A stretch of DNA of 64,000 nucleotides, from the NCBI GenBank assembly GCA_949358305.1, contig OX442318.1, forward strand, positions 8,170,501-8,234,500, in the 5' to 3' direction. Source of the DNA: Strigamia acuminata (taxonomy: Eukaryota; Arthropoda; Chilopoda; Geophilomorpha; Linotaeniidae). The translations under genes and the position numbers were made by a program. Below are positions 1-12,400 of the stretch, one piece after another. The notes under the pieces were generated by a model. The model was not told the origin of the DNA. It saw only the letters and a program-made list of their open reading frames with translations, and made no database searches. How positions within the stretch are numbered: position 1 is the stretch's first letter; each line of letters begins with the position of its first letter.

Positions 1-35
1 CATTTAAAAATCATATTTTCAAATCATAAATTGAC

Positions 36-323
36 CTCTGGAGCATCCAACGCGCATTCTTCGATGAACATCAAATCCAAATTGAAACAGAGCGCCGTTA
101 AATCAAAAAAATAACGATGAGTTCCGGTGATCCTCTCTCGCCGTCCATCCCGCGCTTCTTTGGCGCGAATCTGCAATAAAAGGGAAATCAAGACACAAGT
201 TTTGAATTTTTTAGAATTTTTTAAAAATATTTCTGTCACCATTTTCTCCTTCATGGACTCCAGATGTTGCTGGGTCAAAGCGCTCAATCTTCTCCGTTTC
301 GCCTCTTTAACTTCCTCACTCAT
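36..323 (-). CDS. Unrecognised gene, first two coding exons (continues off the left edge)
   Basis: Exon 1 is 240-323 on the minus strand, beginning at ATG (323-321) in an A-rich context and reading MSEEVKEAKRRRLSALTQ and onward for 28 codons. It ends at a GTGACA donor. A 69-nt intron ends in a pyrimidine-rich TTTTATTGCAG acceptor. Exon 2 (36-170) reads IRAKEARDGRRERITGTHRY and onward in the same phase for 45 codons and may splice at CAGAG/GTCAAT. If it does not, the frame stops at 24-26, four codons later. The N terminus is highly charged and probably helical; the rest contains a hydrophobic, acidic stretch. I do not recognise the family. The gene is divergent from the TMEM145-like gene, with about 660 bp between the two start codons. 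The gene model is fairly sure; its function is unknown. Confidence 0.6.
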
Positions 324-981
324 TTTTTTAACCGTCGTCTCCGAACACAAACAAGACAACAATAACACGACACGCGAGTTTCCGAATTCAAATTCTTTTA
401 TTTAGTCCAATTACACGTTTTTACTAGCAACAAACAAAACAAACCTGCTTTCTGGCGGCCATTACTGGTAGAATGACGCCATTAAGTGCTGGCACCTTGC
501 GACGACAGCAGTCACTAATTTGTATTTATTATTTTTCGTTTTTACTTAAAAATAAACTTGAAAATATACTTTAAATATATTATAGAAATTTAGATTTTGT
601 CATTTTAAATCCAATTAATTCAATAAAAACAAATATCTGATAATTTTTATAATTTAAATCCAAACTTTAAGCTTATGGCGACGGATTAATGAACTGCAAT
701 TTCACACATCGACTCAAAATGTCAACCTTTTAGCCGGTTACTAAAAGGGTATTTGCTCTGTAGCACTCCGGGTCCTTCGGGGCCCGGTGCGGAATCGAAA
801 TCAAGAGATTCCGGGTACAAAATATTTGGCAACGGAGGCAGCCGAGTGTTATTTACACGGGCGCCTCTAAAAAAATAAATAAATATAAATATGAATAACT
901 AATAAAGATCTCAACCTAAGATTAAAAGAAACAATTGTTTGTTTTGAATGGCGTTGTCCATAGTTACCACTTACCACCAAA
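324..981. promoter_or_regulatory. Shared intergenic region between two divergent genes
   Basis: About 660 bp separate the start codons of the left-edge gene and the TMEM145-like gene. The DNA is mostly AT-rich, with a GC-richer patch around 765-865 that contains GGGCCC-type sequence. No TATA box or classical initiator stands out. Its role as a bidirectional promoter is inferred from gene orientation only. Confidence 0.35.
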
Positions 982-3900
982 ATGGCTGCTGACAAATTGA
1001 GTAATTTGTTTCACAGTTTGGTATTATTGCGTCTGACAACAGTCGATTCGAAGCTGATCGAAGGCGTTTTGCAAACAAAAGAGGTTTGTAAGACTCAGAC
1101 CAGTGTTTGACGTATTTAACACTTAATTTTGGCAGAATTGGGCTTTTCTCTCGCGGTTTTGCTTCGTTATGAAAGGCGGCCGGTATGAATACAAATTCGA
1201 ATATCCATCGGTGAGTTAAACCAAAGTTAAACATAAAACGTGACTCTTTATTTTAAAATTTGCTTTAAACATAGGAATACGAAATTCAAAACCTGTTGGG
1301 TTACCATGACGCAAACGCAAAATGGAAGGCAGCCTATAAAAGCAATTTGGTCAGTAGAAACAACAACTTCCGGTTTTTTAAGCAGTGATGGATACGAATA
1401 AAATATTTCCAAGGGACCCTCAGGGTTTTGATATTATTGTGAGGGCCCTTCTCGTGACCCTTTTTTGCTCTTTGGGGCTCTAATTGTTCACTCAGATGAA
1501 CATGTCGAATCTGGGGACCCCACGGGCCTCTTGGAGCCTCTTCTATGCGAGAAACTGTTATTTTTTTTTTTAAATCTGGGCCCTGACCTTAGTGATCAAA
1601 GATCCTCAAAAAAATTTATTGATGTTTAATTTTTGGGAGCCCAACGGTTTTTTTGGTGAAATTAATGTAAAAAATTAACTTTTTCACTTGAGAATATCCA
1701 TTACTGCTTTTAATCCATAGATGGCAGCACCACCAAAAACAAACCAACATAGGAAATGTTGTCTAAGCCTAAATTGGATTTTATTTCCAGTCTTGTTCCG
1801 AGAAAGTAGATGCCCTTCATTTTTCGCAAATTATCGAACTAAAACCAAATACGAACGGATGCAGGAGAGTTAATAAATTTGGAATTAATGGAACAATAAT
1901 TAATTACTCTATTGAATGCAATAACAGCTTCAAATTGACAGGGCGCAGAGATAGGTGGTGGTACATGGCAATCAGTAATTGTGATTCAAAGAAAGTAAAT
2001 TTCAGATTGGGAGTTAAATGGGTTTCGTGTATATTTCTATCGTGTGTTTGTTTTTCAAGGGATTGTACATGAAGTACAGGATTCTAATGAGAAATGGTGA
2101 AATGGATGACCACTGGTTTGGTCATTTTTCTGCTGATGAATTCTGTAAGTTGTCAATTGCACTGCATGCAAAACACTGGTTGCAAAATCTATTTCAACAT
2201 CTGAATTTCATTTTTATTTTTATTTTTATTTTTATTATTATTTTTTTAAAAAAACAATCATCTTATTTTTTACGTATTTGTTTCCTTGGGACACGATCAT
2301 TATGTGGATGTGTGAAAATGTGATCTTCAGAATTCTGCAGTTTGTGGAAAAGTGCTGCGGAATTCTGCATGTGTTTGATTAGAATGTTTTAATTAAAATA
2401 AACACTGCAGAATATTTCTGGGAGAATAATTCCTTCATGATTCTGCATAACCTTTCCACAGGATATGCAAGAAGAAGAATTTTTCCTACACATTAGTTTT
2501 CAATTTTATCCTATAAAGCTTAATTATTACCCTGAAAAGCATGATTATTACCCTGAAAAGCTTGATTATTACCCTAATAAGCTTGATTATTACCTTAATA
2601 AGCTTGATTATTACCCTAATATAAAGCTTGATTATTACCCTAATATAAAGCTTGATTATTACCATAAAATGTTCAATTTTTAATGTGTCAATTTTGACCA
2701 TAAAATGTTCAATTCTTAATGTGTCAATTTTGACTATAAAATGTTTAATTTTGACCATAAAATGTTCAATTTTGGCCTAAAGATGTTCAATTTTGACCTA
2801 AAGATGTCCAATTTTGAGCTAAAGATGTTCAAATTTGAGCTAAAATGTTCAATTTGAACTAAAAATGTTCAAATTTGAGCTAAAAATGTCCAAAACTTAT
2901 CCAAATTGTTCAATTTTTGCAATAAAAATTTATATTTTTGCGAAAAAAATTTATATTTTTGCAATAAAAATTTATATTTTTGGAATAAAAATTTAGTTTC
3001 TTTGCAATAAAAATTTAATTTTTTTGCAATAAAAATTTAATTTTTTTGCAATAACAATTTTTTTTGTTGCAATAACAATTTAATTTTCTGCAATAAAAAT
3101 TTAATTTTTTGCAATAAAAATGTAACTTTTGCAGTAAAAATCAATATTTGCAGTAAAAGTTCAATTTACGCTCTAAATATTCAGCAGTGTTTGCTATGTA
3201 AATTCAATTTGTGTTATGAAGATTCAATTTTTTCTATAAATACTCAATTTTTTGTGTTAATAAATTAACTTCTATACCTAAAATATTCCACTCTTCCAGA
3301 ATAAAATTTAACTTTTCCAGAAAAAATTCAATTCTTCCCCAAAACATTCAATTCTACAACAAAAAATTAAATTCTACAACAAAAAATTAAATTTTACAAC
3401 AAAAAATTAAATTCTATAACAAAAAATTAAATTCTTTCCCAAAAAATTCTTTTCTTCCACAAAAATTCAATTCTTCCCCAAAAAATTCAATTCTTCCCCA
3501 AAAAATTCAATTCTTCCCCCAAAAATTCAATTCTTCCCCAAAAAATTCAATTTTTCCCAAAAAAATTCAATTCTACAACAAAAAATTCAATTCTACAACA
3601 AAAAATTCAATTCTACAACAAAAAATTCAATTCTACAACAAAAAATTCAATTCTACAACAAAAAATTCAATTCTACAACAAAAAATTCAATTCTACAACA
3701 AAAAATGCAACTTTTGCTACCAATTAATCAAATTTGTAACATTTTCAAACTTGCACACCTCTCCCAGAACAATAAAACAACCCCCAAGCACCCATCAACC
3801 TTATACACAGATCATAACACATTTCCACTTTCTATTACCCATTAAACAGTCCACTCAATCAAAGAAAACAAAAAACAAATCTTAACCTCACAAATCCAAA

Positions 3901-6900
3901 TCCAAATTCAACTACTTTAACTTTAACATTATATTTCCACAAGAACAACTCAGGCACCTGCAGCCTAATTTGGCCAGGTAATAAAGGTGTCTGCAAAAAA
4001 CTGCTTTATCTCAAACCAGACACACAAATTCCTAAATTTCACCTTTAAAATTCATTTGCCTCCTCATCCATATCCAACACACCAAAAACCAAACACTAAC
4101 TTACTATTTCTACCCCAAACAAACACAAAGTAGAAGGAACCCCAACCTTTAAGGGCCCCAGCTACCCCCCCAATTGCTATTTTTCCACCAAAAACATCCA
4201 ATTTTGCACAAAAAAATCCAATTTTGCAGAAAAATATCCAATTTTGCAGAAAAATATCCAATTTTGCAGAAAAATATCCAATTTTGCAGAAAAATATCCA
4301 ATTTTGCAGAAAAATATCCAATTTTGCAGAAAAATATCCAATTTTGCACAAAAATATCCAATTTTGCACAAAAAAATCCAATTTTGCACAAAAAAGTCCA
4401 ATTTTGCACAAAAATATCCAATTTTGCACAAAAAAATCCAATTTTGCACAAAAATATCCAATTTTGCACAAAAAAATCTAATAGTGCACAGAAAAAAATC
4501 CAATTTTGCACAAAAAATCCAATTTTGCACAAAAATATCCAATTTTGCACAAAAATATCCAATTTTGCACAAAAATATCCAATTGTGCACAGAAAAACTC
4601 CAAATTTGCACAAAAAAACCCAGTTTTGCACAAAAAAACCCAATTTTGCACAAAAAAATCAAATTTTGCACAAAAATTCAATTTCTGCACACAAAAACTT
4701 CAATTTTGCATCTAAAAAACTACTTTTGGGCACTTTTTATAGACAGTTTTCGCTGCTGCTTCCGAATATGTATCAACTAATCTCGTGATTCATTAATTTA
4801 GATATCATCCACAACTTGCTGATCTTTTTCACTCTTTACATTTGCTTATTGGCTCTATCGCTTTACGCTTGCTGTAAGTCTACCGGATAATCTTGCCAAA
4901 TGTCACTTGAATCTTTTCATTCTTCTTAGACGGATTGCGAGAAAGGGGTTTATTACACACAACATTCAAACTCTATTTGGCCTCAATTATATCACAACTA
5001 ATCGGGCTCCTGTTTCAATTTGTTGCGTACAATGAGTACGCCAAAGACGGTCAAGGATTGCCGCCCTTAAAAACCACAGGCAAGTTAATCCTCCATTTTT
5101 CATATACACTTTTCATTATTTATGTCGTTTGTAAAATTCCGGCTCGTTTTGGGCCCTCCATTTGTGTGATTTTAGGGGCCCCGTGCAGTTTTATGAGATA
5201 TTTTGTACGATTTTGTGGTGTGGGCCCAAAAAAATTGATAATTTCCATCAATTTAGTTATTTTAAACTCATTTTTACCGTGAAAATTGGGCCCGGTGGTC
5301 GTTTGGGCCTTTGGGGGCCCCCTAGATGAGAATTTCGTTACAATACGTCTGATTTTAAGGGCCCCACGCAGTCTTGTGAGATATTTTATACGATTTTGGG
5401 TTTGAGGACCCAGAAAAATTGCTAATTTATCTTTTAACTCATTTTGACCGTAAAAATTGGGCCCCGGTGGTCGTTTGGGGCCCTCTATATGAGAATTTCA
5501 TTACAATACGTTTTATTTTAGGGGCCCCACACAGTTTTATGAGAGAATTTATACGATTTTGCGTTGGGGCCCAGAAAAATTGCTAATTTCCATCAAATTA
5601 ATTACTCATTTTAACCGTAAAGATTGGACCCCGGTCGTCGCAGGTGCCCCGAAAAATCAGCCGAGTTAATAACAATATTTTTTGGGGGGGGGGCCACGCA
5701 ATTTTATGATAATTCCATACAATGTTGTGTCGGGGGGCCCAGAAAAATTGCAAATTTTTGAGGCCAACGCAATTTTATGATGTATTTCATACGATTTTAT
5801 GTCAAGGGCCCATCAAAATTACAAATTAATATCAATTTAATTATTTTTAATTCGTTTCGAAGGAGTAAATTGGGCCCCGGTCATCGCAGGCACCCAAAAG
5901 ATCAACTTGAAGCCCGGAATTTGCACATATCTGGAAAAATAATGCACGAATTGTGAATAATTCTTCGGAAAATGCATGATTTTGGGGGCCCACGGTGTGT
6001 TTTTATCAATTTGCGTCGACGAGGGGCCCCGCGGAATCCACCCGCATGCATTTTCTCATTTTACGTGCCGTTTAATTCCGTTTTTCAGGTCAAATATTCC
6101 AAGGAATCAACCAACTACTCTTCATTTACCTCATTTTACTCCTCGGGAAAGGCTACACGGTCACCAGAGCACGATTAAACCCAAGGAGCAATCGCAGGCT
6201 CACTTTATTCATGTCTTCGTATTCGATTTGCTACGTGATTCTCATTGTTTTTGAAATGGCGGTAAGTCGGCCATTTTAATCATCGATAATAATTTACAAA
6301 AAAAAAAAAATCTCTAAAAAAATTTTTTTTTATAATTTAAAAATTAATTTAAAATATAAAAAAAAAAAAAAATCTAGATTAGGTCCCACCTTCGCGCTCA
6401 TTATGCAGCGAGCATTATTTCGACCAATCAAGAGCGCCCATTTAGGAAATCTCATTAAAATGATTGACATTTGCGATCGGAACTTGTGAAATTGTCAGAA
6501 AAATATTTGTATTTGTCGAAAATTTAATTGCAGGTGTTCGATCCGGCCGAAGTTTTGTATTTGTACGAATCGCCGGGTGGATACGGCTTATTAACCCTAC
6601 GAGTGATCGGGTGGTTCATGCTGCTCTACGCGGTCGGCTTCACCATCAAGCACCATCCCCTCAAACTCCCGTTCTACGTTCCGTTTCTACTCTTTTATTC
6701 GCTATGGTTTATCAGCACCCCGATACTAATAATCATAATCACTTATGTAATTGATAACTGGGTTCGCGAAACTGTATCGGTCGGTCTGGAGCTATCGATT
6801 TCGTTCCTCGGTCATCTATTTTTCTTGGTAATTCAACAAAAATTGAAAAATAAATTTTAAAAAAATCCAAAAATAATTCAAAACATCGAAAATAAATGTG

Positions 6901-8341
6901 AAATTTGTCGTTTTTTCTTAGAATTTAACATGGCCGACGAGTGCGAATAAAAATTTTCCCTTCCACATTAAAACAACACAAGTAAATGCGATTTATTTAA
7001 TTATTTTCGGTTGAAAACACGGAGCTAAAATTGATTTGATTTTTGTGAACTTCAATACACAAAACTGTGCCAAACTCCAGAAATAATATTCAAAAACTCA
7101 ACTTTTCCTTCGGAATAAATCATGCTACACTTTAACTACATTGCCTTATTTCCTGGAGTGATAAATCCATCACTTCCCAGAATGCAATCCACCATTTTGC
7201 ATAAAAAAGTGGTTTAGTTATAGTTAGTTTATACTTAGTTGTGCTTATTTTGCATTTTTATACACAAAAACAAGTCTGAAGTCTTTGTTCTTACGTATTT
7301 GGCACAAGGGGCCCCCAAAAATCCAGGGGCTCTCAGTTACACAAACAAAAAATGAATAATTAACGCTAACTTATCTTATTAGGCCTGGTAAAAAAAATCT
7401 TTGTGCATTTATGAATTTTATTCACAAGGCCCACGCATTTGTATGCCTGAGCCCCACATTTCTGTGCACGGGCCCCACATTTGTGCACCTGGGCCCCATC
7501 TCAAAGGGGGCCCTGCATGTTTAATGACATAAATGTATTCAAAAATTATTAATTTTGACTTTATTTAGCTCTGTGTGGGACCCCGTGTTTTTAACCGATT
7601 CATTTGTTCGGTTTTTATTATTTTTTATTCGTAAAATGAGATTTTTTACCACTCCATCTTTTTGTATCTAAAAATAGGTGCGCGCTCTGGAGCGGTTTGG
7701 GAATATCAACGGATCGAGCGATCCTTTGTCTCTGGATAATTTCAGTCGTCATCCGTACGAAGCGCCGCCGATTAAAGCGAATCAAAGGATCAATGAAATC
7801 CTTATTTCACAACAAGTCGAACTCAAGGTGTTTATTTTAAATTTAATTATTTTAAACAAAAAAATCCGTCCAAAAACTCAAGTTGAGCCCGGCACCGTGC
7901 GCCAACTAACCCACACACACTCTAGCCACAGATCCGCACTCATTACTGAGATTTCATCTCGGGCTTTTTCTCGATTTAAATAACATTAATATTTAATAAA
8001 ATATAAAATTACTTTTAAATTATACCTCTTACAGCATTTCAACCACTAAATATATATATTATTCATCGATACAATTTCTGTCGACACGTGACATCACAAT
8101 TTACCCACAACATGGCGACGAAATATTGAAAAACACAAATTTAAAATATAAAAAAATAACAATAGCGAATACTATACTGTCAAATTAACACTAATATATA
8201 TTTTTATAGGATTTGGTTCCACAGTTTCATAGTCGGCCGCAAAGTATGGGTCGAAATGTGACTTTGCACGGCTTGCAAAGTCCATTGGCACCTGTTTCTG
8301 TTTCCATGTTGCCGCCCATTACGACGGTGAAAACCCATTGA
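982..8341 (+). CDS. TMEM145: TMEM145-like GOST-family seven-helix membrane protein
   Basis: Twelve exons were assembled by splice sites and phase: 982-1083, 1136-1210, 1275-1349, 1791-1994, 2060-2144, 4802-4873, 4930-5079, 6089-6261, 6534-6827, 6922-6981, 7678-7827 and 8210-8341, giving 523 residues. The lumenal GOLD-type domain (about residues 25-180) contains [10 protein letters not shown] and [13 protein letters not shown]. Seven hydrophobic segments follow from about residue 182, with family-typical stretches such as [41 protein letters not shown] and [11 protein letters not shown]. After the last helix comes [13 protein letters not shown], as in vertebrate TMEM145, and the tail contains [12 protein letters not shown]. 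The length is close to the vertebrate protein. GOST relatives (GPR180, GPR107/108, TMEM87, WLS) act in trafficking and at the cell surface. The signal peptide is weak, so the true first exon could differ. Intron 5 (2.7 kb) is mostly minisatellite, and the intron after 5079 begins GC. Confidence 0.93.
1715..1730 (+). promoter_or_regulatory. CTCF-like motif
   Basis: CCATAGATGGCAGCAC lies in intron 3 of the TMEM145-like gene. It fits the core AGATGGCAG part of the CTCF consensus. One of five similar sites in the window, all in the same orientation. Assigned by motif only. Confidence 0.35.
2515..3720. repeat. Four adjacent minisatellites in TMEM145 intron 5
   Basis: Successive arrays: about 2515-2660, unit near 20-24 bp around AAGCTTGATTATTACCCT; about 2661-2905, near 21 bp around AAAATGTTCAATTTTGACC; about 2906-3170, near 22 bp around AATAAAAATTTAATTTTTTG; and about 3290-3710, 20 bp around AAAAAATTCAATTCTACAAC. 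Each degrades at its edges into the next, as if one family drifted and was re-amplified. Open frames here arise from repeats without stop codons and are not genes. Confidence 0.9.
3721..4194. other. A/C-rich unique intron DNA
   Basis: Low-complexity DNA between minisatellites inside TMEM145 intron 5, rich in A and C on the plus strand. No exon, RNA gene or motif is supported. Confidence 0.6.
4195..4715. repeat. 20-bp minisatellite, about 24 copies
   Basis: A very regular array with unit TCCAATTTTGCACAAAAATA; the left half carries GCAGA instead of GCACA. Most copies are exactly 20 bp, with occasional 1-bp length changes. An A-tract and a T-tract recur in each unit at helical spacing. It is open in all six frames, hence long spurious ORFs on both strands. 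It ends about 90 bp before exon 6 of the TMEM145-like gene. Confidence 0.95.
5080..6088 (+). other. GC-AG intron of the TMEM145-like gene
   Basis: Exon 7 ends ...ACCACAG and the next bases are GCAAGT. This is the usual context for the rare GC-AG class, where the rest of the donor matches U1 strongly. The acceptor is TCCGTTTTTCAG at 6077-6088. Phase is kept (leftover G plus GT gives Gly), and the joined protein matches the family. No GT donor gives an in-frame join here. Confidence 0.75.
5150..5900. repeat. GGGCCC-rich imperfect tandem repeat, unit about 180 bp
   Basis: Recurring block: a GGGGCCCC run, ACGCAGTTTTATGAGA, TACGATTTTG, GGGCCCAGAAAAATTGC, then ATTTTAACCGTAAAAATTGG and GGTCGT. At least four diverged copies lie in the GC-AG intron. 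The G/C-rich palindromes stand out against AT-rich surroundings. Confidence 0.8.
7285..7590. repeat. Short GGGCCC-rich patch in TMEM145 intron
   Basis: Several GGGCCCC and GGGGCCC blocks separated by AT-rich DNA, similar in style to the array at 5150-5900 but without a clear repeat period. It lies between exons 10 and 11. Confidence 0.55.
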
Positions 8342-8739
8342 AATGGTGTGGAAAAGCAAGTGGGGGTTCGATTCTATATACGGTGGATAACGTGGTGGGG
8401 ACGACACGATTTGTATTCGGTTTTGAATTTCGTATTTGATATTTGAAGCCGAAGGTTAAGCTCGTGTGTGAGTTGTGTTATCTCTCTCACTTTTTCTATT
8501 GAAAAATGTCGATTCGAGTGTGTAAATTAGCATAAAAGCACTGCAGGTATTTTTTGTTTGAAGAAATGTTAAATAAACCGGTTGTATGTGATATTTGAGT
8601 CAAAATATAAATAAATTGTTGTTTTAAGAGTTGTATAATGCGATGGATTAATTTGAGTTTGATTTTTTTTTTATTCATGGAAATCAGCAATTTTTTGGTG
8701 ATTTTTGTCGAGAAAAATTCGATTTTTTTTTTATTTTAC

Positions 8740-9480
8740 CGAGAAATTCAACATTAATTCTGATTTTAGTCACTAAATTGAACATTTTAGATGTATTTAG
8801 TCAGTAAATTCAGCATTTTAACTGATTTCACCCACATAATTCAGCATTCTAACTGATTTCACCCACAAAATTCAGCAGTTTTACTGATTTCATCCACAAA
8901 ATTGAGCAGTTCCACTACTGATTTCATCCATATAATTCAGCATTTTAAACAATTTCATATACAAAATTCAACCTTTTTTGGTCTATTTAGTCACCTAATT
9001 CAACCTTTTTGGGTCTATTTAGTCACCTAATTCAACCTTTTTGGGTCTATTTAGTCACCTAATCCAACCTTTTTGTGTATTTAGTCACAAAATTCAACAC
9101 TTTAACTGATTTTATCCCCAAAATTCAATATTTTAACTGATTTCATCCCCAAAATTCTACATTTCAACTGATTTCATCCCCAAAATTCAACATTTTAACT
9201 GATTTCATCCACTTAATTCAACATTTTAACTGATTTCATCCACTTAATTCAACATTTTAACTGATTTCATCCCCAAAATTCAACATTTCAACCGATTTAA
9301 TCCCCAAAATTCAACTTTTCAACTGATTTCATCCCCAAAATTCAACATTTCAACTGATTTCATCCCCAAAATTCAACATTTCAACTGATTTCATCCCCAA
9401 AATTCAACATTTTTTGTGTATTTAGTCACAAAATTCAATTCAACATCTAAATCGATTTCACCCCCAAAACTCGACATTCT
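8740..9480. repeat. About 30-bp minisatellite
   Basis: Unit close to AATTCAACATTTTAACTGAT followed by TTCATCCCCA, degenerate at 8740-9000 and regular at about 9100-9410. A variant with GTCTATTTAGTCACC occurs at 8980-9080. It is followed to about 9900 by A/C-rich simple sequence (CCAAACCAAA type). Confidence 0.9.
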
Positions 9481-9911
9481 AGCCGAAACCATCCCCAAAA
9501 CTCACCACACTAAATCACCACCCACACAAACCCAACAATTTCCAAAAACCTCCCACACAATTTCCAAACTCCGCAATCTTTCCTCCCCTTCAAACCCAAA
9601 CCCAAAACCAACCAACCTCCAACACTCATTCCTTCCTTCCTCTTTAAGCCCGAGACATCCCCCAAGCAGCAAACACAAAGGACCACCAGACAGAATCCAG
9701 TCTTAAAGAAGATATACACGTCTGCAATCCCAAACAAACCCAAACCAAAACCAAAACCAAACCAAACCAAACCAAACCTTTCATTCCAACCTCCAACCCC
9801 AACAACCACGCTTCAACCAAACCCAAAAACAAACCCCAAAACTCAACCAAAACCAACCTAAACACCCAATTCCACCTCGAAAACCCTCCAAAACCAATTA
9901 CCCGCCAACAG

Positions 9912-10156
9912 TTGGGCTACCCCGCACAACCCGGGGTCCTCCAGCACCCAATCGCAGCGCCCCAAGCGCCGCCACAGCCAAATAAACCATTTTATTTGTC
10001 AAGAAAATCCTCCCACGCCACCCTGGACCCCTGGACCCCTGGCCAGGAAGAGTTGACACCCTTTGACACCCCGCTTATCCGTCAATCCAGTCGTCAAAGA
10101 CATTTGCGCCCATTGTGGGCCCCTGTGGCCCGTTGTGGGGCATTTCGTGGGAGTTG
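9912..10156 (+). CDS. Candidate alternative exon of the TMEM145-like gene (proline-rich)
   Basis: After the acceptor CCCGCCAACAG, phase 0 stays open to a TGA at 10154-10156. It reads LGYPAQPGVLQHPIAAPQAP, then a segment containing NKPFYLSRKSSHATLDPW. Exon 12 of the TMEM145-like gene contains a possible phase-0 donor (ACGACG/GTGAAA) just before its stop, which would join to this frame. I could not find a good donor inside this stretch, so its connection to exon 14 is unresolved. It may be a terminal exon, or simply a GC-rich open frame. The amino-acid composition (proline, serine, basic residues) suits a disordered cytoplasmic tail. Weak support. Confidence 0.3.
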
Positions 10157-10159
10157 ACA

Positions 10160-10490
10160 CAGCAGACAATCATTATCATCCATCTTAGAGTGGACACAAG
10201 ACTGGCCACAGCCTCTTAGAAAACACCTCACCTGACTAGACTATTGACATGCAAATTAGTACCAAGTCCGTCCATTAGATGGCACCATGCGGGCAGCGAC
10301 CCTCGGCCCGCTATTCTCAAAGGGGCAAGACGGGGGAAGTTGGTGGCGTGGGATAAGGGGACGCGATCGTGATTGGAATTCAGATCGCCTCTTTGGCTAT
10401 GCCGGTTGTCCGACGGAGTTTTGGCCGTCGTGCCGCGCCACGATCGTCTCGCGCGGGCGGCGTGAAGGCGAAAACGCCGTACTTTGATAA
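10160..10490. promoter_or_regulatory. GC-rich unique island with octamer and CTCF-like motifs
   Basis: An unusually complex, GC-richer block in AT-rich DNA. It contains ATGCAAAT (10249-10256, a POU octamer) and CCATTAGATGGCACC (10272-10286, CTCF-like). A related GC-rich block with CGACGGAGTTTT lies at about 10610-10700. Suggestive of cis-regulatory DNA; function is inferred. Confidence 0.35.
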
Positions 10491-12060
10491 ATTTAGAATT
10501 TTTTTTTTTTTTAAATAATAATAATTTTTTTAAAAAAATATTTTAGAATTTAAAATAATTTTTTTTTTAAGGTTGTTTATTTTTTATTTTGTTAAATTAA
10601 AATTTTGGCGGTTTTGCGGTTTTCGACGGAGTTTTCGTTCTCGTGCCGCAGCAGCGCGGAAACACCGCCGAGGTTGGTCGCGGGCGCCATGACGGAGCCG
10701 CGCGCAACCGCCGCTATTTACATCGACGGTGCTCGGCAAATATTCTGATTTAAATCCTCGCATTTGTTGTATTTAATCCGGAAAAAACCGCTCGTTTTTG
10801 CTCCGAACTCGGAGTGCAGTAAACCGCGAGCAATTAATCGAAATTAATCGGTTAAATTTGGCGTTAAAATTTAGGCCTAACGCGGTTTGGTTATTCGGAA
10901 ATGGAAGATTTGTTCGAGATAGGAAATTTAAATTTGGACAAATTTAAAAAGAGAATTTTTTTTGTAGGAAAATAATGAAAATAAATAAAATTAAACCTTG
11001 TTGAAATGATAGGAAACGTGGCAACGGCGCTCGCACCCATGGGCTGCAGACACAACATGGAGTAAAAGGGTTATGTGGGACGCACACTGACCGTATGCTA
11101 ATGAGTTGTTTAATAGATGCAAACTTCAAGTTGGGAAATAAAATTTTCAAATTTTGAAACAAGATACGCGGTTTTATTTTTTGCTTTTTTTCAACATTTC
11201 GAGAATAAAATAATTTAAAAATTAATTTTCGTTTTTTTGGAAATATATTTATATATATAAATATTTTTTGTATAATTTTTTTTTTTTTTTTTTTAAATAC
11301 AATCAGTCACTCGCCTTTAAAAAAACGGTTACTTGTTTGTTTGGAATGTTCAATCTCGAATTACCAGCAGTTAAGTCGGTTTTGCGAGTTGGTTTAAAGG
11401 AAAAAGGTTAAATTAAAGAGGAAAACAAAGAAATGAAATTTTTTTAATTTTTTTTTTATACTTTTTATTTTTTTTCAAATTGTTAAATAATCTTGATGAA
11501 ATTATACGTTTTTTTGTGTCCTATGATTATTTTTATAATTTTTTTTTTTAAATTTAGATTTTTAGATTTTTAGATTAATTTTTTTTTTTAAAAACTAATA
11601 AATAATTCCTGAGATTTTAAAATATCAAAATATTTTAAAATATGTGAAATAATTCATTGGAAAAAATGGTTTTTCTACTTATCAAATTGGAAAAATGATT
11701 TTTCTAGTTATCAAATTGGAAAAATGATTTTTCTAGTTATCAAATTGGAAAAATGATTTTTCTAATTAACAAAATTAAAAAAAAACAATATTTCTACTTA
11801 TCAAAATTGAAAAAATTGAATAATGATTTTTATACTTATCACATCAAATTCGAAAATATTTTTATGATTTTGTCTAAGCTTTTCGATAATAACATTTATT
11901 TTTATTTAACATTTTTTAAAATCTATTCTTTCATTTCACACAGAAATCTTTAAAATAAATTTCCCAAATTTTCGACTTATTATCCAATTTTCTCGATTCA
12001 TTTCATAAAATCCAAAAACATTTTTCTGACTTCCACATTGTAAAACAAAATCCTTCAAAT
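10491..12060. other. AT-rich intron or intergenic DNA without a supported gene
   Basis: Long poly-A/T-rich stretches enclose the CpG-containing block at 10610-10880 and a moderately complex block near 10990-11110. A small array of about 28 bp (TTATCAAATTGGAAAAATGA) lies at about 11670-11770. No coding exon is supported. Confidence 0.55.
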
Positions 12061-12400
12061 AACCTTCCGATATTCCTTTAAAAAATCAAAAAAACCCCAA
12101 AATTAAACCTCGATTTCTCTCAATTTCCACAAAAAAAAAAAAAACAAAACAAAACCCTTCAAATATCCCCACAACAATTCCCAAATCAACAAAACCCTCA
12201 ACTTTTCAACCTCCACAACAATTCTCCATCCAAATCCAAAACAAAACCCCAAAAAACCCTTCCCCAACATCCCAAAACCACCAAAAAACCCCCAAAAACC
12301 CAAAACCCAAAACCCAAAACCCAAAACCCAACCAAACCCACCCAAAACCCCTCCCCAACCACTCGAAACCCAAAACCCAACCCCGCCTCTTAACTTACCC
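12060..12400. repeat. A/C-rich simple sequence
   Basis: CCCAAAACCCAAAACCCA-type DNA upstream of the exon at 12561. The minus-strand open frames here, rich in Gly, Phe, Val and Trp, come purely from this composition. Confidence 0.8.

Noticed and set aside
4064-4788. Several long overlapping open frames on both strands (Phe/Cys/Lys-rich on minus, Asn/Phe/Lys/Pro-rich on plus)
   Set aside because: They lie on the 20-bp minisatellite, whose unit has no stop codon in any frame; the translated repeats are artefacts.
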